Positions 9,191 through 17,948 of a stretch of 64,000 nucleotides of DNA are shown piece after piece. Origin of the DNA: Sphingomonas sp. 8AM. GTDB taxonomy: Bacteria > Pseudomonadota > Alphaproteobacteria > Sphingomonadales > Sphingomonadaceae. Under the pieces are notes generated by a model. The model did no database searches and was not told the DNA's origin. It saw only the letters and a list, made by a program, of their open reading frames with translations. The first letter of the stretch is position 1; each line of letters begins with the position of its first letter. Position numbers and translations under genes: made by a program. The stretch spans positions 1,622,224-1,686,223 of the forward strand of contig NZ_LR733844.1 in NCBI RefSeq assembly GCF_902506455.1, given 5' to 3'.

Positions 9191-10609
9191 ATGGCGATCG
9201 ACATCAAGATGCCGGCGCTGTCGCCCACCATGGAGGAGGGCACGCTTGCCAAGTGGCTCGTCAAGGAAGGCGACACGGTGAAGTCGGGCGACATCATGGC
9301 CGAGATCGAGACCGACAAGGCGACCATGGAATTCGAGGCCGTTGACGAAGGCACCGTCGCGAAGATCCTCGTGGCCGAGGGAACCGACGGCGTAAAGGTT
9401 GGCACGGTCATTATGCAGCTCGCCGGTGAGGGCGAGGACGCCGGTGTTGTCACCAAGGACGACTCGCCCGCCGCGAACGCGCCGGCCGATGAGAAGAAGG
9501 CCGACACCGTCGAGGACTCGGCCCACCCGGCGCAGGAGAAGGTCGACACCGGCGCACGCCAGCTGTTCGAGGCGGCGGCGCACAAGGCGGAAGTCACCGA
9601 CCCGGCGATTCCGGCCGGCACCGAAATGGTGAAGGTCACGGTCCGCGAAGCGCTGCGTGACGCGATGGCCGAGGAAATGCGTGCCGACGAGCGCGTGTTC
9701 GTGATGGGCGAGGAAGTCGCGCAATATCAGGGCGCCTACAAGGTTACGCAGGGCTTGCTCGACGAGTTCGGCGACAAGCGCGTCATCGACACGCCGATCA
9801 CCGAATATGGCTTTGCCGGCGTCGGCACCGGCGCGGCGATGGGCGGGCTGAAGCCGATCGTCGAGTTCATGACGTTCAACTTTGCGATGCAAGCTATCGA
9901 TCACATCATCAACTCGGCGGCCAAGACCAATTACATGTCCGGCGGCCAGATGCGCTGCCCGATCGTATTCCGTGGTCCGAACGGCGCGGCGAGCCGCGTC
10001 GGTGCGCAGCATTCGCAGAACTACGGCCCGTGGTACGCCTCGGTGCCGGGGCTGATCGTGATTGCGCCCTACGATGCCGCCGATGCCAAGGGTTTGCTCA
10101 AGGCCGCGATCCGCAGCCAGGATCCGGTCGTGTTCCTCGAGAACGAGCTGCTGTATGGTCGGTCGTTCGAGATCCCCAAGCTCGACGACTGGGTACTCCC
10201 GATCGGCAAGGCGCGGATCATGCGTCAGGGCACGGACGTGACGATCGTCAGCTATTCGATCGGTGTGGGGCTGGCGCTCGAAGCGGCCGAGAAGCTGGCG
10301 GGCGAGGGGATTGAGGCGGAGGTCGTCGACCTGCGCACGTTGCGTCCGCTGGACAAGCAGGCCGTGCTCAAGTCTCTCGCCAAGACCAACCGTCTGGTCG
10401 TGGTCGAGGAAGGCTGGCCGACCTGCTCGATCGCGTCTGAAATCGCGGCGATCGCGATGGAGGAAGGGTTCGACGACCTCGACGCGCCGGTGCTGCGTGT
10501 CACCAACGAAGACGTGCCGCTGCCCTATGCCGCCAATCTCGAGAAGCTCGCGCTGATCTCGACCGACAAGATCGTCAAGACGGTCAAGAAGGTTTGCTAC
10601 CGCGGCTAA
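9191..10609 (+). CDS. pdhB: Pyruvate dehydrogenase E1 component, beta subunit, with N-terminal lipoyl domain
   Basis: 472 residues. Residues 1-80 form a lipoyl domain; the lipoylated lysine is K43 in the [11 protein letters not shown] hairpin. An Ala/Pro/Glu-rich linker (about 85-140) leads to the transketolase-like E1 beta domain, with [15 protein letters not shown] and the C-terminal swivel domain ending in [11 protein letters not shown] lipoyl domain on E1 beta is a known arrangement in alphaproteobacteria. The E2 and E3 genes are not in this window downstream, where the convergent Tad-like genes follow. Confidence 0.97.
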   Translation: MAIDIKMPALSPTMEEGTLAKWLVKEGDTVKSGDIMAEIETDKATMEFEAVDEGTVAKILVAEGTDGVKVGTVIMQLAGEGEDAGVVTKDDSPAANAPADEKKADTVEDSAHPAQEKVDTGARQLFEAAAHKAEVTDPAIPAGTEMVKVTVREALRDAMAEEMRADERVFVMGEEVAQYQGAYKVTQGLLDEFGDKRVIDTPITEYGFAGVGTGAAMGGLKPIVEFMTFNFAMQAIDHIINSAAKTNYMSGGQMRCPIVFRGPNGAASRVGAQHSQNYGPWYASVPGLIVIAPYDAADAKGLLKAAIRSQDPVVFLENELLYGRSFEIPKLDDWVLPIGKARIMRQGTDVTIVSYSIGVGLALEAAEKLAGEGIEAEVVDLRTLRPLDKQAVLKSLAKTNRLVVVEEGWPTCSIASEIAAIAMEEGFDDLDAPVLRVTNEDVPLPYAANLEKLALISTDKIVKTVKKVCYRG

Positions 10610-10621
10610 ATGAAGGCCCGC

Positions 10622-10652
10622 CCTCTTCGCCGCCGCTCAGGTGGCGGAGAGG
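10622..10652. terminator. Stem-loop between convergent pdhB and TadE-like genes
   Basis: CCTCTTCGCC (10622-10631) pairs with GGCGGAGAGG (10643-10652), with one G-U pair and an 11-nt loop. It sits between the pdhB stop and the last codons of the convergent TadE-like gene. There is no T-run, so a terminator role for either gene is only plausible. Confidence 0.35.
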
Positions 10653-11311
10653 TGCGCGGCGTCGCACAGCCGACGTTGCGCATCGGTCATGTTGGTGCTG
10701 TTCGTCAACGTCTGTGACGAGCGGTCGCGCACCGTGAACGACTGCAACGACGACAGCTCGCGCGGCGCCATGAAGCCGCGGCCGACGATCGGCTGGTAGG
10801 TGTAGCGCAGCTCGGCGAAGATCAGCGCCGAATTGTCGACCGGCTTCACCTTGTTTGTCGCGGGTCCCATGCCGGTCGCGAGTGTGGCGTCGGTTGCTCC
10901 CGCCCCTTCCAGACCGAAGGAGGAGGCGACGTTCTTGGCACCGAAACAGCGTTGCCACGTAATTTTGTAGCCGGTCTGGGTGCCGGTTTGTCCGTTGCTC
11001 TCCATTGTCGAGACGATGACGCGCCCGCGTCCACCAAAGTCGATGTTGCGCCCGGCGAACGCGACCCCGGTCATCACCTCGTCGACCTGCGCCTCGTCGA
11101 TGCTGCCGCGGTACCGCGCGACATTGTCGGCCACCATCATCGAAAGCTGGTTCAGGCGCAGCGTCACCACCGCCAGATTGGCCAGCTCGATCCCAATCAT
11201 CGCGATCGGCACCAGAAAGATGAGCGACAGCGCGAATTCGAGCATCGCAACGCCCGATCGGTCGCCGACGAGCCGACGCCAGTTGCGCCGGCTGGTTGCT
11301 GCGGGAGTCAC
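10637..11311 (-). CDS. TadE/TadG-family pseudopilin-like protein
   Basis: 224 residues. The N-terminus has the TadE-like layout: a basic stretch, then GVAMLEFALSLIFLVPIAMIG, a single membrane helix whose Glu follows the prepilin-like cleavage region. The rest is a secreted or periplasmic domain with no recognised fold. Such minor pseudopilins work with Flp/Tad pili or related surface structures. The ATG overlaps the stop of the preceding gene by 4 bp, making it the last member of a three-gene coupled operon. Confidence 0.8.
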   Translation of the reverse strand: MTPAATSRRNWRRLVGDRSGVAMLEFALSLIFLVPIAMIGIELANLAVVTLRLNQLSMMVADNVARYRGSIDEAQVDEVMTGVAFAGRNIDFGGRGRVIVSTMESNGQTGTQTGYKITWQRCFGAKNVASSFGLEGAGATDATLATGMGPATNKVKPVDNSALIFAELRYTYQPIVGRGFMAPRELSSLQSFTVRDRSSQTLTNSTNMTDAQRRLCDAAHLSAT

Positions 11312-11919
11312 GAGCAGCGAACCCGGATTTGCTGATCGCCATAGGGTTGGTTGCGGATCAGCGTCCGTGCGTCGACGATCGCGAACGGGCCGAGCCCGAT
11401 CGCGTTGGCCAGCGGGAACAGCCGCGGTACCTTCACCAGCACATCATAATACATGACGTCGTCGGCGCTCCCGAGGTCGTCACCACCGCCAACCGTGGCA
11501 TCGTACCGCCCGTTGTTGTTGCGATCCTCGTAGCAATCGGTCGAATTATACTGACCGACCGGCGCGGTGTCGGCGACGATCCGCTCGCCTTTCCCGACCG
11601 AAGCGAAATTGGTGTAGCTGAGCGGTGTCACCGTCACGGCCGCCGGATCGTCGCGGGTGCCTTTGGGCAGGATCGTGCGGACCTCCGAGCGGATCACGGT
11701 CACCACCTGATCCTTGCTGATGCTCCCGACCGTCGCCTTGCGCGCCGCCCGCTCCATCGCGCCGTTGGTCAGCGCGCTGAGATAGACCTGATAACCAAGG
11801 TCGAGCGCGCCCATCACCAACGTGAAGAACGGCAGCACCACCAGCCCGAACTCGACCATGGTCGCGCCGTCACGCGCGCGGAACAACGCCCGCAAGGACC
11901 TTCGTGCACCGATCGTCAC
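11308..11919 (-). CDS. TadE-like pilus assembly protein
   Basis: 203 residues from a GTG that overlaps the stop of the upstream TadG-like gene in the sequence GTGA. The TadE hallmark is near the N-terminus: RARDGATMVEFGLVVLPFFTLVMG, quoted as two adjoining parts (RARDGATMVEFG and LVVLPFFTLVMG), with the conserved Glu. The C-terminal region is periplasmic and contains an acidic Asp/Asn-rich patch (CYEDRNNNGRYD) that could bind calcium. A longer in-frame ATG exists but would lie inside the upstream gene. It probably partners with its two neighbours in one surface assembly. Confidence 0.8.
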   Translation of the reverse strand: MTIGARRSLRALFRARDGATMVEFGLVVLPFFTLVMGALDLGYQVYLSALTNGAMERAARKATVGSISKDQVVTVIRSEVRTILPKGTRDDPAAVTVTPLSYTNFASVGKGERIVADTAPVGQYNSTDCYEDRNNNGRYDATVGGGDDLGSADDVMYYDVLVKVPRLFPLANAIGLGPFAIVDARTLIRNQPYGDQQIRVRCS

Positions 11920-13607
11920 GACAGTCGCAATCCGCCGATCGTCTGCGCGATCTTGGCAAAGGAACGCCGCAAGGCCGTTGTATCGGAGGCGATTGACCAA
12001 TGGTCCGGATCGGTCGCGCATTCCTTCAGTTCTTGCGACAGCCCTTCGGTCCCGAAACCCACGATCCAGATGATGAAGCCGCGCTTCTTCATTTCGTTGC
12101 AGATGATCTGGGTGCGGCGGAGATGGCTCGCATAGATCCGGTCCTCGCTCGCGTCTGCTGGCGCCACCGCATTGTCGGGCTGGACCTTGTCCATCATCCA
12201 GTTCACACCCCAGGCGTCCGAGATGGTCCCTTCTGTATCAAGCTGCCCATCAGTCATGAACACGATGTGGCGGGAGACCTGATATCCCCCCGGAGCTACT
12301 GCATCTGAGTTGGTCGCGCTGAATATTCCTGCTGGAGCAAGGAAACGGGCGCCCCAAGCCAGCCCGATGTCATGATAGGTCTTTCCGGTTGGAAAGAGCG
12401 TGTCGACGTAGGCATTGAAGGCTGCGGATGTCTTGGAGGTCGGGTTGTAATCGCCTGTATATTGCTGCAGCGGGCTGGCTTCTTGTGGGCAGCTATAGGA
12501 CACGCTGAGAAGACGGTTGTTATAGGTCGCGTTATGATATTGAAGCTGTGACAATGCCGGCTTCCAGCGCGTTGCAGCGCTGTTCGGTTTGAGGTCGATT
12601 TGCAGGTCGTACGCAGTGGCGGGCGCCTCAAGCGAGGACGATCCATCGATGCCCTGCACGGTGCTTGCCTCTCGAATGCAGCCGTCCCAGGCGAACGAAG
12701 CAGGTGCACCATCGTTCTGGCCGGTCGGGTTACCCTGCCAGTACGCCGGATTTGTGATTTGATTGCCGGTTTGCACCCAGCTTTTGGTATTTACTGAAAG
12801 GCTCGTCCAATACCATTGCACATAGTCGCAGTTGTAATACCCCCCAGAGCTATTCTGGCAGGTCTGACGTCGGTACTCCCCACGCCGAGACGGGAAATTG
12901 ACGTTCTCATCCCCGGCGCCGCCGGCGATATAGCTCGGATTGAGCCGGTAGATGACGCGGCCGACGTTGACGTTCTGCGCGTAGGGCACGAACCCGTAGC
13001 GGATTCGACCGGCCCCCGTCGTCGCACCGGGGCCAAGGGCCGCCAGAAAGTCTTTGACGGCTTGTTTCAAGCCATAGATGCGTGTCAGGGTCTGATTGCT
13101 GGTCGATTGACCGGATGGTGTCGCCGCCATCGAGCCGGTAACATCCAGCACGAACATGACGTCCGTGTTGGGGATGTTCAGCTCCGCCTGACACGTCGTG
13201 GTGACCGGGATCGACCCGAACCCGAACATCCGCATCAGCGTCGTAGGCATCGACAGCGAAGCCCGGCCGACGACCACGCCGTCCGCAGCCTTGTCGTAGA
13301 CCGCATTGATCTGCTCCGCCGAATAGGTGCCGGCTGGGAAATTGAAACGGAAGAACTCGCTGGCCTTGGCCTTCTCGGCGTCGGTAAGCCGCGTAACGTT
13401 CGACATCGCCTTGCGGCCGGCGAGCGCTCCGGCATCACAGGCCTGTTGCAGGCGCGTATAGGCCATATAGGTGCGGCTGGTATCGATCGCGCCACCGATC
13501 ATCGCCAGCAGCGGGATGACTGCAAACGCCGCCATGATCGCGACGTTGCCGGCAACGTCGCGCAGCAGGCGGGGCAGGGTACGCGACAGGAGAAACGACA
13601 CGCGCAT
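11916..13607 (-). CDS. TadG-like protein with von Willebrand factor A domain
   Basis: About 563 residues. The N-terminus (GNVAIMAAFAVIPLLAMIG) is a TadG-type membrane anchor. A von Willebrand A domain follows with a MIDAS-like DVTGSM motif and, near the C-terminus, VFMTDGQLDTEG; a large insertion of Tyr/Asn-rich sequence separates them. It should be exported and anchored in the inner membrane, possibly binding surface or pilus partners. The start is uncertain: ATGs at 13646, 13622 and 13607 all lack a good ribosome binding site. I chose 13607 because it matches the family N-terminus (MRVSFLLSRTLPRLLRD). First gene of the operon. Confidence 0.83.
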   Translation of the reverse strand: MRVSFLLSRTLPRLLRDVAGNVAIMAAFAVIPLLAMIGGAIDTSRTYMAYTRLQQACDAGALAGRKAMSNVTRLTDAEKAKASEFFRFNFPAGTYSAEQINAVYDKAADGVVVGRASLSMPTTLMRMFGFGSIPVTTTCQAELNIPNTDVMFVLDVTGSMAATPSGQSTSNQTLTRIYGLKQAVKDFLAALGPGATTGAGRIRYGFVPYAQNVNVGRVIYRLNPSYIAGGAGDENVNFPSRRGEYRRQTCQNSSGGYYNCDYVQWYWTSLSVNTKSWVQTGNQITNPAYWQGNPTGQNDGAPASFAWDGCIREASTVQGIDGSSSLEAPATAYDLQIDLKPNSAATRWKPALSQLQYHNATYNNRLLSVSYSCPQEASPLQQYTGDYNPTSKTSAAFNAYVDTLFPTGKTYHDIGLAWGARFLAPAGIFSATNSDAVAPGGYQVSRHIVFMTDGQLDTEGTISDAWGVNWMMDKVQPDNAVAPADASEDRIYASHLRRTQIICNEMKKRGFIIWIVGFGTEGLSQELKECATDPDHWSIASDTTALRRSFAKIAQTIGGLRLS

Positions 13608-13679
13608 TTTCTCGTTACACATCAGATCGCTAGGGCGTGAAGCCATGGAGCAGGAACAGGTAAGGACTGCTAAACTTTG

Positions 13680-14351
13680 ATGGTTAATCAGCCGTTTATT
13701 GGGTCCGGAACCGACCCCGAACGCACGCTGGCGATGACCTATGCGGCGCCGGAGCAGCGCCCCGCACTGGCCGCGCTGTGGGGGCTCGACGACCGGCTCG
13801 CCGACATCCTGCGCACGACGCGTGAGCCGATGGTTGGACAGATGCGGCTGACGTGGTGGCACACCGCACTGTCGGCGCTCGACGAGGCGCCACCGCCTGC
13901 CGAGCCGGTCCTGCAGGCACTTGCCCGTGATGTCGTTCCGCGGGTGAACGGCGCGCGACTCGCCACGCTGGTCGAGGGGTGGGAGGCGCTGCTCGAACCG
14001 GCGTTGAACCGCGACGCGATGCTTGCTTATGCCACGCACCGTGGCGGCGGGCTGTTCGCCGCGATCGGAACGATCGTCGGCGTCGACGATCCTGCGGTCG
14101 CAACGTCAGGCGAGGGCTGGGCGCTGGTCGACCTGGCGCGGCATATCGAAGCCCCCGACAAGGCGGCACTGGCGCGCGCCATGGCGCAGGAACTGCTTGA
14201 GATCACACGCGCCTTTCGCTGGCCGGCCGCAGCGCGTGCAATCGGTGCGATGGCGCAGACTGCCCGGCTCGATCTGGCAGCCCGGCCGCGACCACACGGT
14301 CATCCGGCTCGCGCGGCGCGGCTGTTGTGGCATCGGGTCACTGGACGCTGA
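13680..14351 (+). CDS. Squalene/phytoene synthase-like protein, NDUFAF6-type
   Basis: 223 residues resembling the N-terminal two thirds of the squalene/phytoene synthase fold: ALWGLDDRLADILRTTREP and then MVGQMRLTWWHTAL, the segment conserved in the NDUFAF6-like branch. The two Asp-rich metal-binding motifs needed for prenyl condensation are not visible, so catalysis is doubtful. In mitochondria the related NDUFAF6 helps assemble complex I; a comparable bacterial role is only inference. The ATG at 13680 has AAGGA 13 nt upstream. It is divergent from the TadG-like gene. Confidence 0.75.
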   Translation: MVNQPFIGSGTDPERTLAMTYAAPEQRPALAALWGLDDRLADILRTTREPMVGQMRLTWWHTALSALDEAPPPAEPVLQALARDVVPRVNGARLATLVEGWEALLEPALNRDAMLAYATHRGGGLFAAIGTIVGVDDPAVATSGEGWALVDLARHIEAPDKAALARAMAQELLEITRAFRWPAAARAIGAMAQTARLDLAARPRPHGHPARAARLLWHRVTGR

Positions 14352-14417
14352 TCGTCGTCTTGCACCGGCCTGTTCGGACGCTAGCGTGCCGGTGATCGCA
14401 ACGGGGAGCATGGGGGC

Positions 14418-14885
14418 ATGTGGCGGTATCTGGTGGGCGGTCTCGCAGCGTTGTCGCTGGTCGGGGCAGGGTGGCTGATCTTCGACGGAGACGCCCATCC
14501 GGACGGGTTGTCGAAGCAGGTTGCCGCGGTGGGCGCACCCGCGGCAACTGCACCGGACGATCCTGCGGTCACGACGCTGCCAGAGGCGCCGGCGCGCACC
14601 CGCGAGCAGAAAAGGTTCGAGCGTTACGACAAGGATCGCGACGGCCGGATCAGCCGCGAGGAATATCTGGTGCCCCGTCGCAAGGCATTCGCCAAGCTCG
14701 ACAGCAATGGCGACGGGCGCCTGACCTTCGATGAATGGGCGATCAAGACCGTTACGCGCTTCACGGACGCCGATCGCGATCACTCCGGCGCGATGGACGC
14801 CGCCGAGTTCGCAAAAACCGCCCCGACGCGCAAGGCATCGCGTCCTGCGCGCCGCTGTGACGATACTGCAAAGTCCGAGGAATGA
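14418..14885 (+). CDS. Exported EF-hand calcium-binding protein
   Basis: 155 residues with an N-terminal signal or anchor helix (MWRYLVGGLAALSLVGAGW), then a Pro/Ala-rich linker. Three EF-hand-like loops follow: DKDRDGRISREE, DSNGDGRLTFDE and DADRDHSGAMDAAE. The first two fit the canonical DxDxDG pattern; the third has altered spacing. The protein likely binds calcium in the periplasm. Its partner is unknown; the gene lies between the phytoene-synthase-like gene and the convergent light-sensing kinase. Confidence 0.85.
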   Translation: MWRYLVGGLAALSLVGAGWLIFDGDAHPDGLSKQVAAVGAPAATAPDDPAVTTLPEAPARTREQKRFERYDKDRDGRISREEYLVPRRKAFAKLDSNGDGRLTFDEWAIKTVTRFTDADRDHSGAMDAAEFAKTAPTRKASRPARRCDDTAKSEE

Positions 14886-14897
14886 GCGGCACCGCGC

Positions 14898-16394
14898 TCA
14901 GACCGGCGCCTCGATCTCGAACCGCGCACCTTCGGGTGGGTAGCGCATCGCCGCGGTACCGCTCACCCGGCCGGCGAGCACCCGCTCGATCATCCGCGTT
15001 CCGAACCCGACCCTGGTCGGCGGGACGACCAGCGGGCCGTTCCGCTCGATCCACGCAAAGCGGAAGCGGCGCTCGGCGGCGCTGCCCGCCAGCGCCCAGC
15101 TGATTTGCACCGATCCCTCCGGGACCGACAACGCGCCATATTTGATCGCGTTCGTCGCCAGCTCGTGGAGCGCCATTGACAGCGCCAGCGTGATCTCGGG
15201 CGAGAGACGAACAGCCGGTCCCGCTATCGCGAAGCGCTGGCCGCCAGCGTCGATGAACGGTGCGAGGACGCGCTCGACGATCTCGCTGATCGCCGCGCCT
15301 TCGACCTCGTCGCGCACCAGCAACTCGTGCGCCGTGCCAAGGCTGGCGATCCGCCCCGCGACCGCGCGCCTCCCTTCGGCCAGCGAGCTGGCGTCGCGCA
15401 GCGTCTGGCTGACGACCGCGCCCACCGTCGCCAGCGTATTTTTCACGCGATGCGTCAGTTCGCGTGCGAGGATCCCGCGATGCTCCTCGGCAAATTTGCG
15501 GACCGAGATGTTGGCGGAAAATCCTGATAGCGCCAGCGGCGTCCCGTCGGCGCGCCGTTGCAGCGCGCCCTGTGCATGGATCCAGCGCTGCTCACCCGCC
15601 GGGGTCAGCACGCGATATTCAATGTCGTAGGGCAAATCATGATCGATCGTATCGGTCAGCGCCGCGCAGACCCGCTGATAGTCTTCGGGGTGAAGGCTTT
15701 GCTCGAAATCGGCGAAGCTGAACGTCGAGACCTCGTCCGCCGGGCGCCCGAGATTGTCGAGATACGCGGCCGACACCGTCAGGCTCACCTCGGGCAGCGC
15801 GACCGTCCAGGTCCCGAGCCCGCCCGCCTTCAGCGCCATCGCCAGCCGGGCTTCGCGCTCGGCCAGCGCAGTCTCGCGGCGGGCGACCTCGGCGGTCAGT
15901 GCGTCGCGGTCGTCCTGCAACTGCCGCAGGCGATATCGCTCGATCGTCACGTCCGTTTGCGTGGCGACGAAATAAAGCAGCGTGCCGTTGGAGTCGAAGA
16001 CCGGCGCGACCATCAGCCGGTTCCAGAACGGCGTCCCGTCGCGACGGTGGTTGAGCAGGTCGATCTCGATCCGCTCGCGCCGCGCGATTGCGTCACGCAA
16101 ACGCTGGATGTCGGAGTCGGCAGTCAGCGGACCCTGCATGAAGCGGCAGTTCCGACCGATCAGCTCGACCGCCGGGAACCCGGTCAGCGCCTCGAAGGCG
16201 GCGTTGACGAATACCAGCGGATTGTCAGGCAAGCGCGGATCGCTGACCACCATCGGCGTGATCGAATGCGCAACAGCCGCAAAAAACGGATCGCTCGGGT
16301 CCAGCGTGCGGGCGAATGCCGCCACCGCTGCGCCGATCTCGGGAGACGGCACGAACGGAGCGACCGGACGGGGGGCGAGAGGAGAACGATCCAA
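14898..16394 (-). CDS. LOV-domain (blue-light) HWE-family sensor histidine kinase
   Basis: 498 residues. Residues 35-150 are a LOV domain with the flavin-adduct motif GRNCRFMQGP (photoactive Cys83) and the FMN-contacting NHRRDGTPFWN segment. A coiled-coil linker (about 152-185) leads to a second PAS domain (185-300). The kinase core is of the HWE type: H315 in ELTHRVKNTL, N415 in HELATNAIKYGA, and WIERNGP at 448-454. It is soluble and should autophosphorylate in response to light. No response regulator gene is adjacent. The start is TTG at 16394, supported by GGAAG 4 nt upstream. Confidence 0.92.
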   Translation of the reverse strand: MDRSPLAPRPVAPFVPSPEIGAAVAAFARTLDPSDPFFAAVAHSITPMVVSDPRLPDNPLVFVNAAFEALTGFPAVELIGRNCRFMQGPLTADSDIQRLRDAIARRERIEIDLLNHRRDGTPFWNRLMVAPVFDSNGTLLYFVATQTDVTIERYRLRQLQDDRDALTAEVARRETALAEREARLAMALKAGGLGTWTVALPEVSLTVSAAYLDNLGRPADEVSTFSFADFEQSLHPEDYQRVCAALTDTIDHDLPYDIEYRVLTPAGEQRWIHAQGALQRRADGTPLALSGFSANISVRKFAEEHRGILARELTHRVKNTLATVGAVVSQTLRDASSLAEGRRAVAGRIASLGTAHELLVRDEVEGAAISEIVERVLAPFIDAGGQRFAIAGPAVRLSPEITLALSMALHELATNAIKYGALSVPEGSVQISWALAGSAAERRFRFAWIERNGPLVVPPTRVGFGTRMIERVLAGRVSGTAAMRYPPEGARFEIEAPV

Positions 16395-16458
16395 GATGCT
16401 TCCAACCTAGATCAGTAAGAAGGGCGGGACAATGCGCTGCCGCAGCGGAACGACGATT

Positions 16459-17862
16459 TTAATCCGTTGCTGGATCACTCGGCGTGCCGTGGCTGGCGGC
16501 GCTCCACAGGATCAGATAGCCGAACAGCCCCGCGACCAGCGACGCGACGAGGATGCCGAGCGCGGCGATCTCGGTGCCGGCCCCCCCGGCGAAGGCCAGC
16601 TCGGCAATGAATAGCGAGATCGTGAAGCCTATTCCCGCGACACCCCCGATCCCGACGATCATCCGCCACGTGACACCGTCTGGCAGCCGCGCGGCGCCGA
16701 CGGCCGCGGCCGCCCAGGTGGCCGCGAAGAAGCCGACCGGCTTGCCGATCACCAGTCCGGCGACGATCCCCAACGCCAGTGGAGATTGGAGCGCCGCTCC
16801 GATCAGATCGGCCGAGAGATGGATCCGCACGTTCGACAGCGCGAATAAGGGCAGAACTAGGTACGACACCCAGGGTGTCAGGATCCGCACCAGCCGCTCG
16901 GCTGGCTCGTCGGTCGCCGCCGCCATTTCATGGATGTAACCGAGCTGGCTCTGCGCCTCCTCGCGTCCACGCTCGGCGATCGCGTCGTCGTCGGCGGTGG
17001 TCGCCACACGTTGCGCGCGGCGAAGCCGGTCGACGGGGCGCTGCACGCGCTCGGCGAAGCGCTCCTCCGACAGACGCGAGCTGGTCGGCAACAGCAAGCC
17101 GATCGCGACCCCCGCGATGGTCGGATGAACGCCGGAACCGAGCACTCCGACCCACACCGTGGTGCCGAGCACCACATAGGCGACCGATGCCACCCACCCG
17201 AGCCGCTGCAACAGCAGGATGCCCAGATACGCCGCCGCTGCGAGCAGCAGGTAGGTGACTTGCAGGGTCTCGGTATATGCGACCGCGATGACCAGCAGCC
17301 CGAAGACATCGTCGATGGCAGCGAACGCGAGCAGCACCGCGCGGACGGCGCCCGGTAACCGCGTCGTGAACATCGCGACGATCGCCAGGCTGAACGCGGT
17401 GTCCATCGCCGCGACGACGCCCCAGCCATGTTGCGTTGGTGCGCCGTAATTAAAGGCCAGATAGATGCCGATTGGCACCACCAGACCGCCAATCGCCCCG
17501 GCGACGGGCAGCACGGCCGTCTTGATCGACGACAGCGAGCCCTTGCTGAACTCGCGTTTGACCTCGGTGCCGATGATGAGGAAGAACAACGGCATCAACG
17601 CATCGTTGACCCATTCGGCCAGTGGCATGGCGACGCCCTCGCCACCATAGCTCAGCCGCAGGTCGGTATCCCAGATCTGCTCGTAAGCGGCGCCGAGCGG
17701 CGAGTTGACGAGAACAAGCGCAATCAGCGAGGCGATCAGCAACGGTCCGCCGGATACCTCGCCGATCGCGAAGAAAGGCGCGGCACGTTTGAGAAGGCGC
17801 GCCGCGCCGGAATGATGCGCCCGGGCAGCAACCTGCCCGGATAGGCGCGGGGTGAGCGCCAT
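16459..17862 (-). CDS. nhaA: Na+/H+ antiporter NhaA
   Basis: 467 residues, inner membrane. It exchanges sodium for protons to control pH and salt stress. The paired transport aspartates are in AIDDVFGLLVIA, a third conserved Asp is in AAMDTAFSLAIVAMF, and FFLIIGTEVKREF matches the NhaA helix 2 region. It is longer than the E. coli protein (388 residues) because of a hydrophilic insert near residues 270-320 (RVQRPVDRLRRAQR). The ATG at 17862 has a GAGGA site upstream. The gene is alone in its orientation block with putA. Confidence 0.94.
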   Translation of the reverse strand: MALTPRLSGQVAARAHHSGAARLLKRAAPFFAIGEVSGGPLLIASLIALVLVNSPLGAAYEQIWDTDLRLSYGGEGVAMPLAEWVNDALMPLFFLIIGTEVKREFSKGSLSSIKTAVLPVAGAIGGLVVPIGIYLAFNYGAPTQHGWGVVAAMDTAFSLAIVAMFTTRLPGAVRAVLLAFAAIDDVFGLLVIAVAYTETLQVTYLLLAAAAYLGILLLQRLGWVASVAYVVLGTTVWVGVLGSGVHPTIAGVAIGLLLPTSSRLSEERFAERVQRPVDRLRRAQRVATTADDDAIAERGREEAQSQLGYIHEMAAATDEPAERLVRILTPWVSYLVLPLFALSNVRIHLSADLIGAALQSPLALGIVAGLVIGKPVGFFAATWAAAAVGAARLPDGVTWRMIVGIGGVAGIGFTISLFIAELAFAGGAGTEIAALGILVASLVAGLFGYLILWSAASHGTPSDPATD

Positions 17863-17948
17863 GAAGTTCCTCGATCGTGTATTAAGGCTATACGGCTCAC
17901 CCCGGCGGCCGTTCCGGTACCGTCACGCTGCCTTGACCCACATCAACG

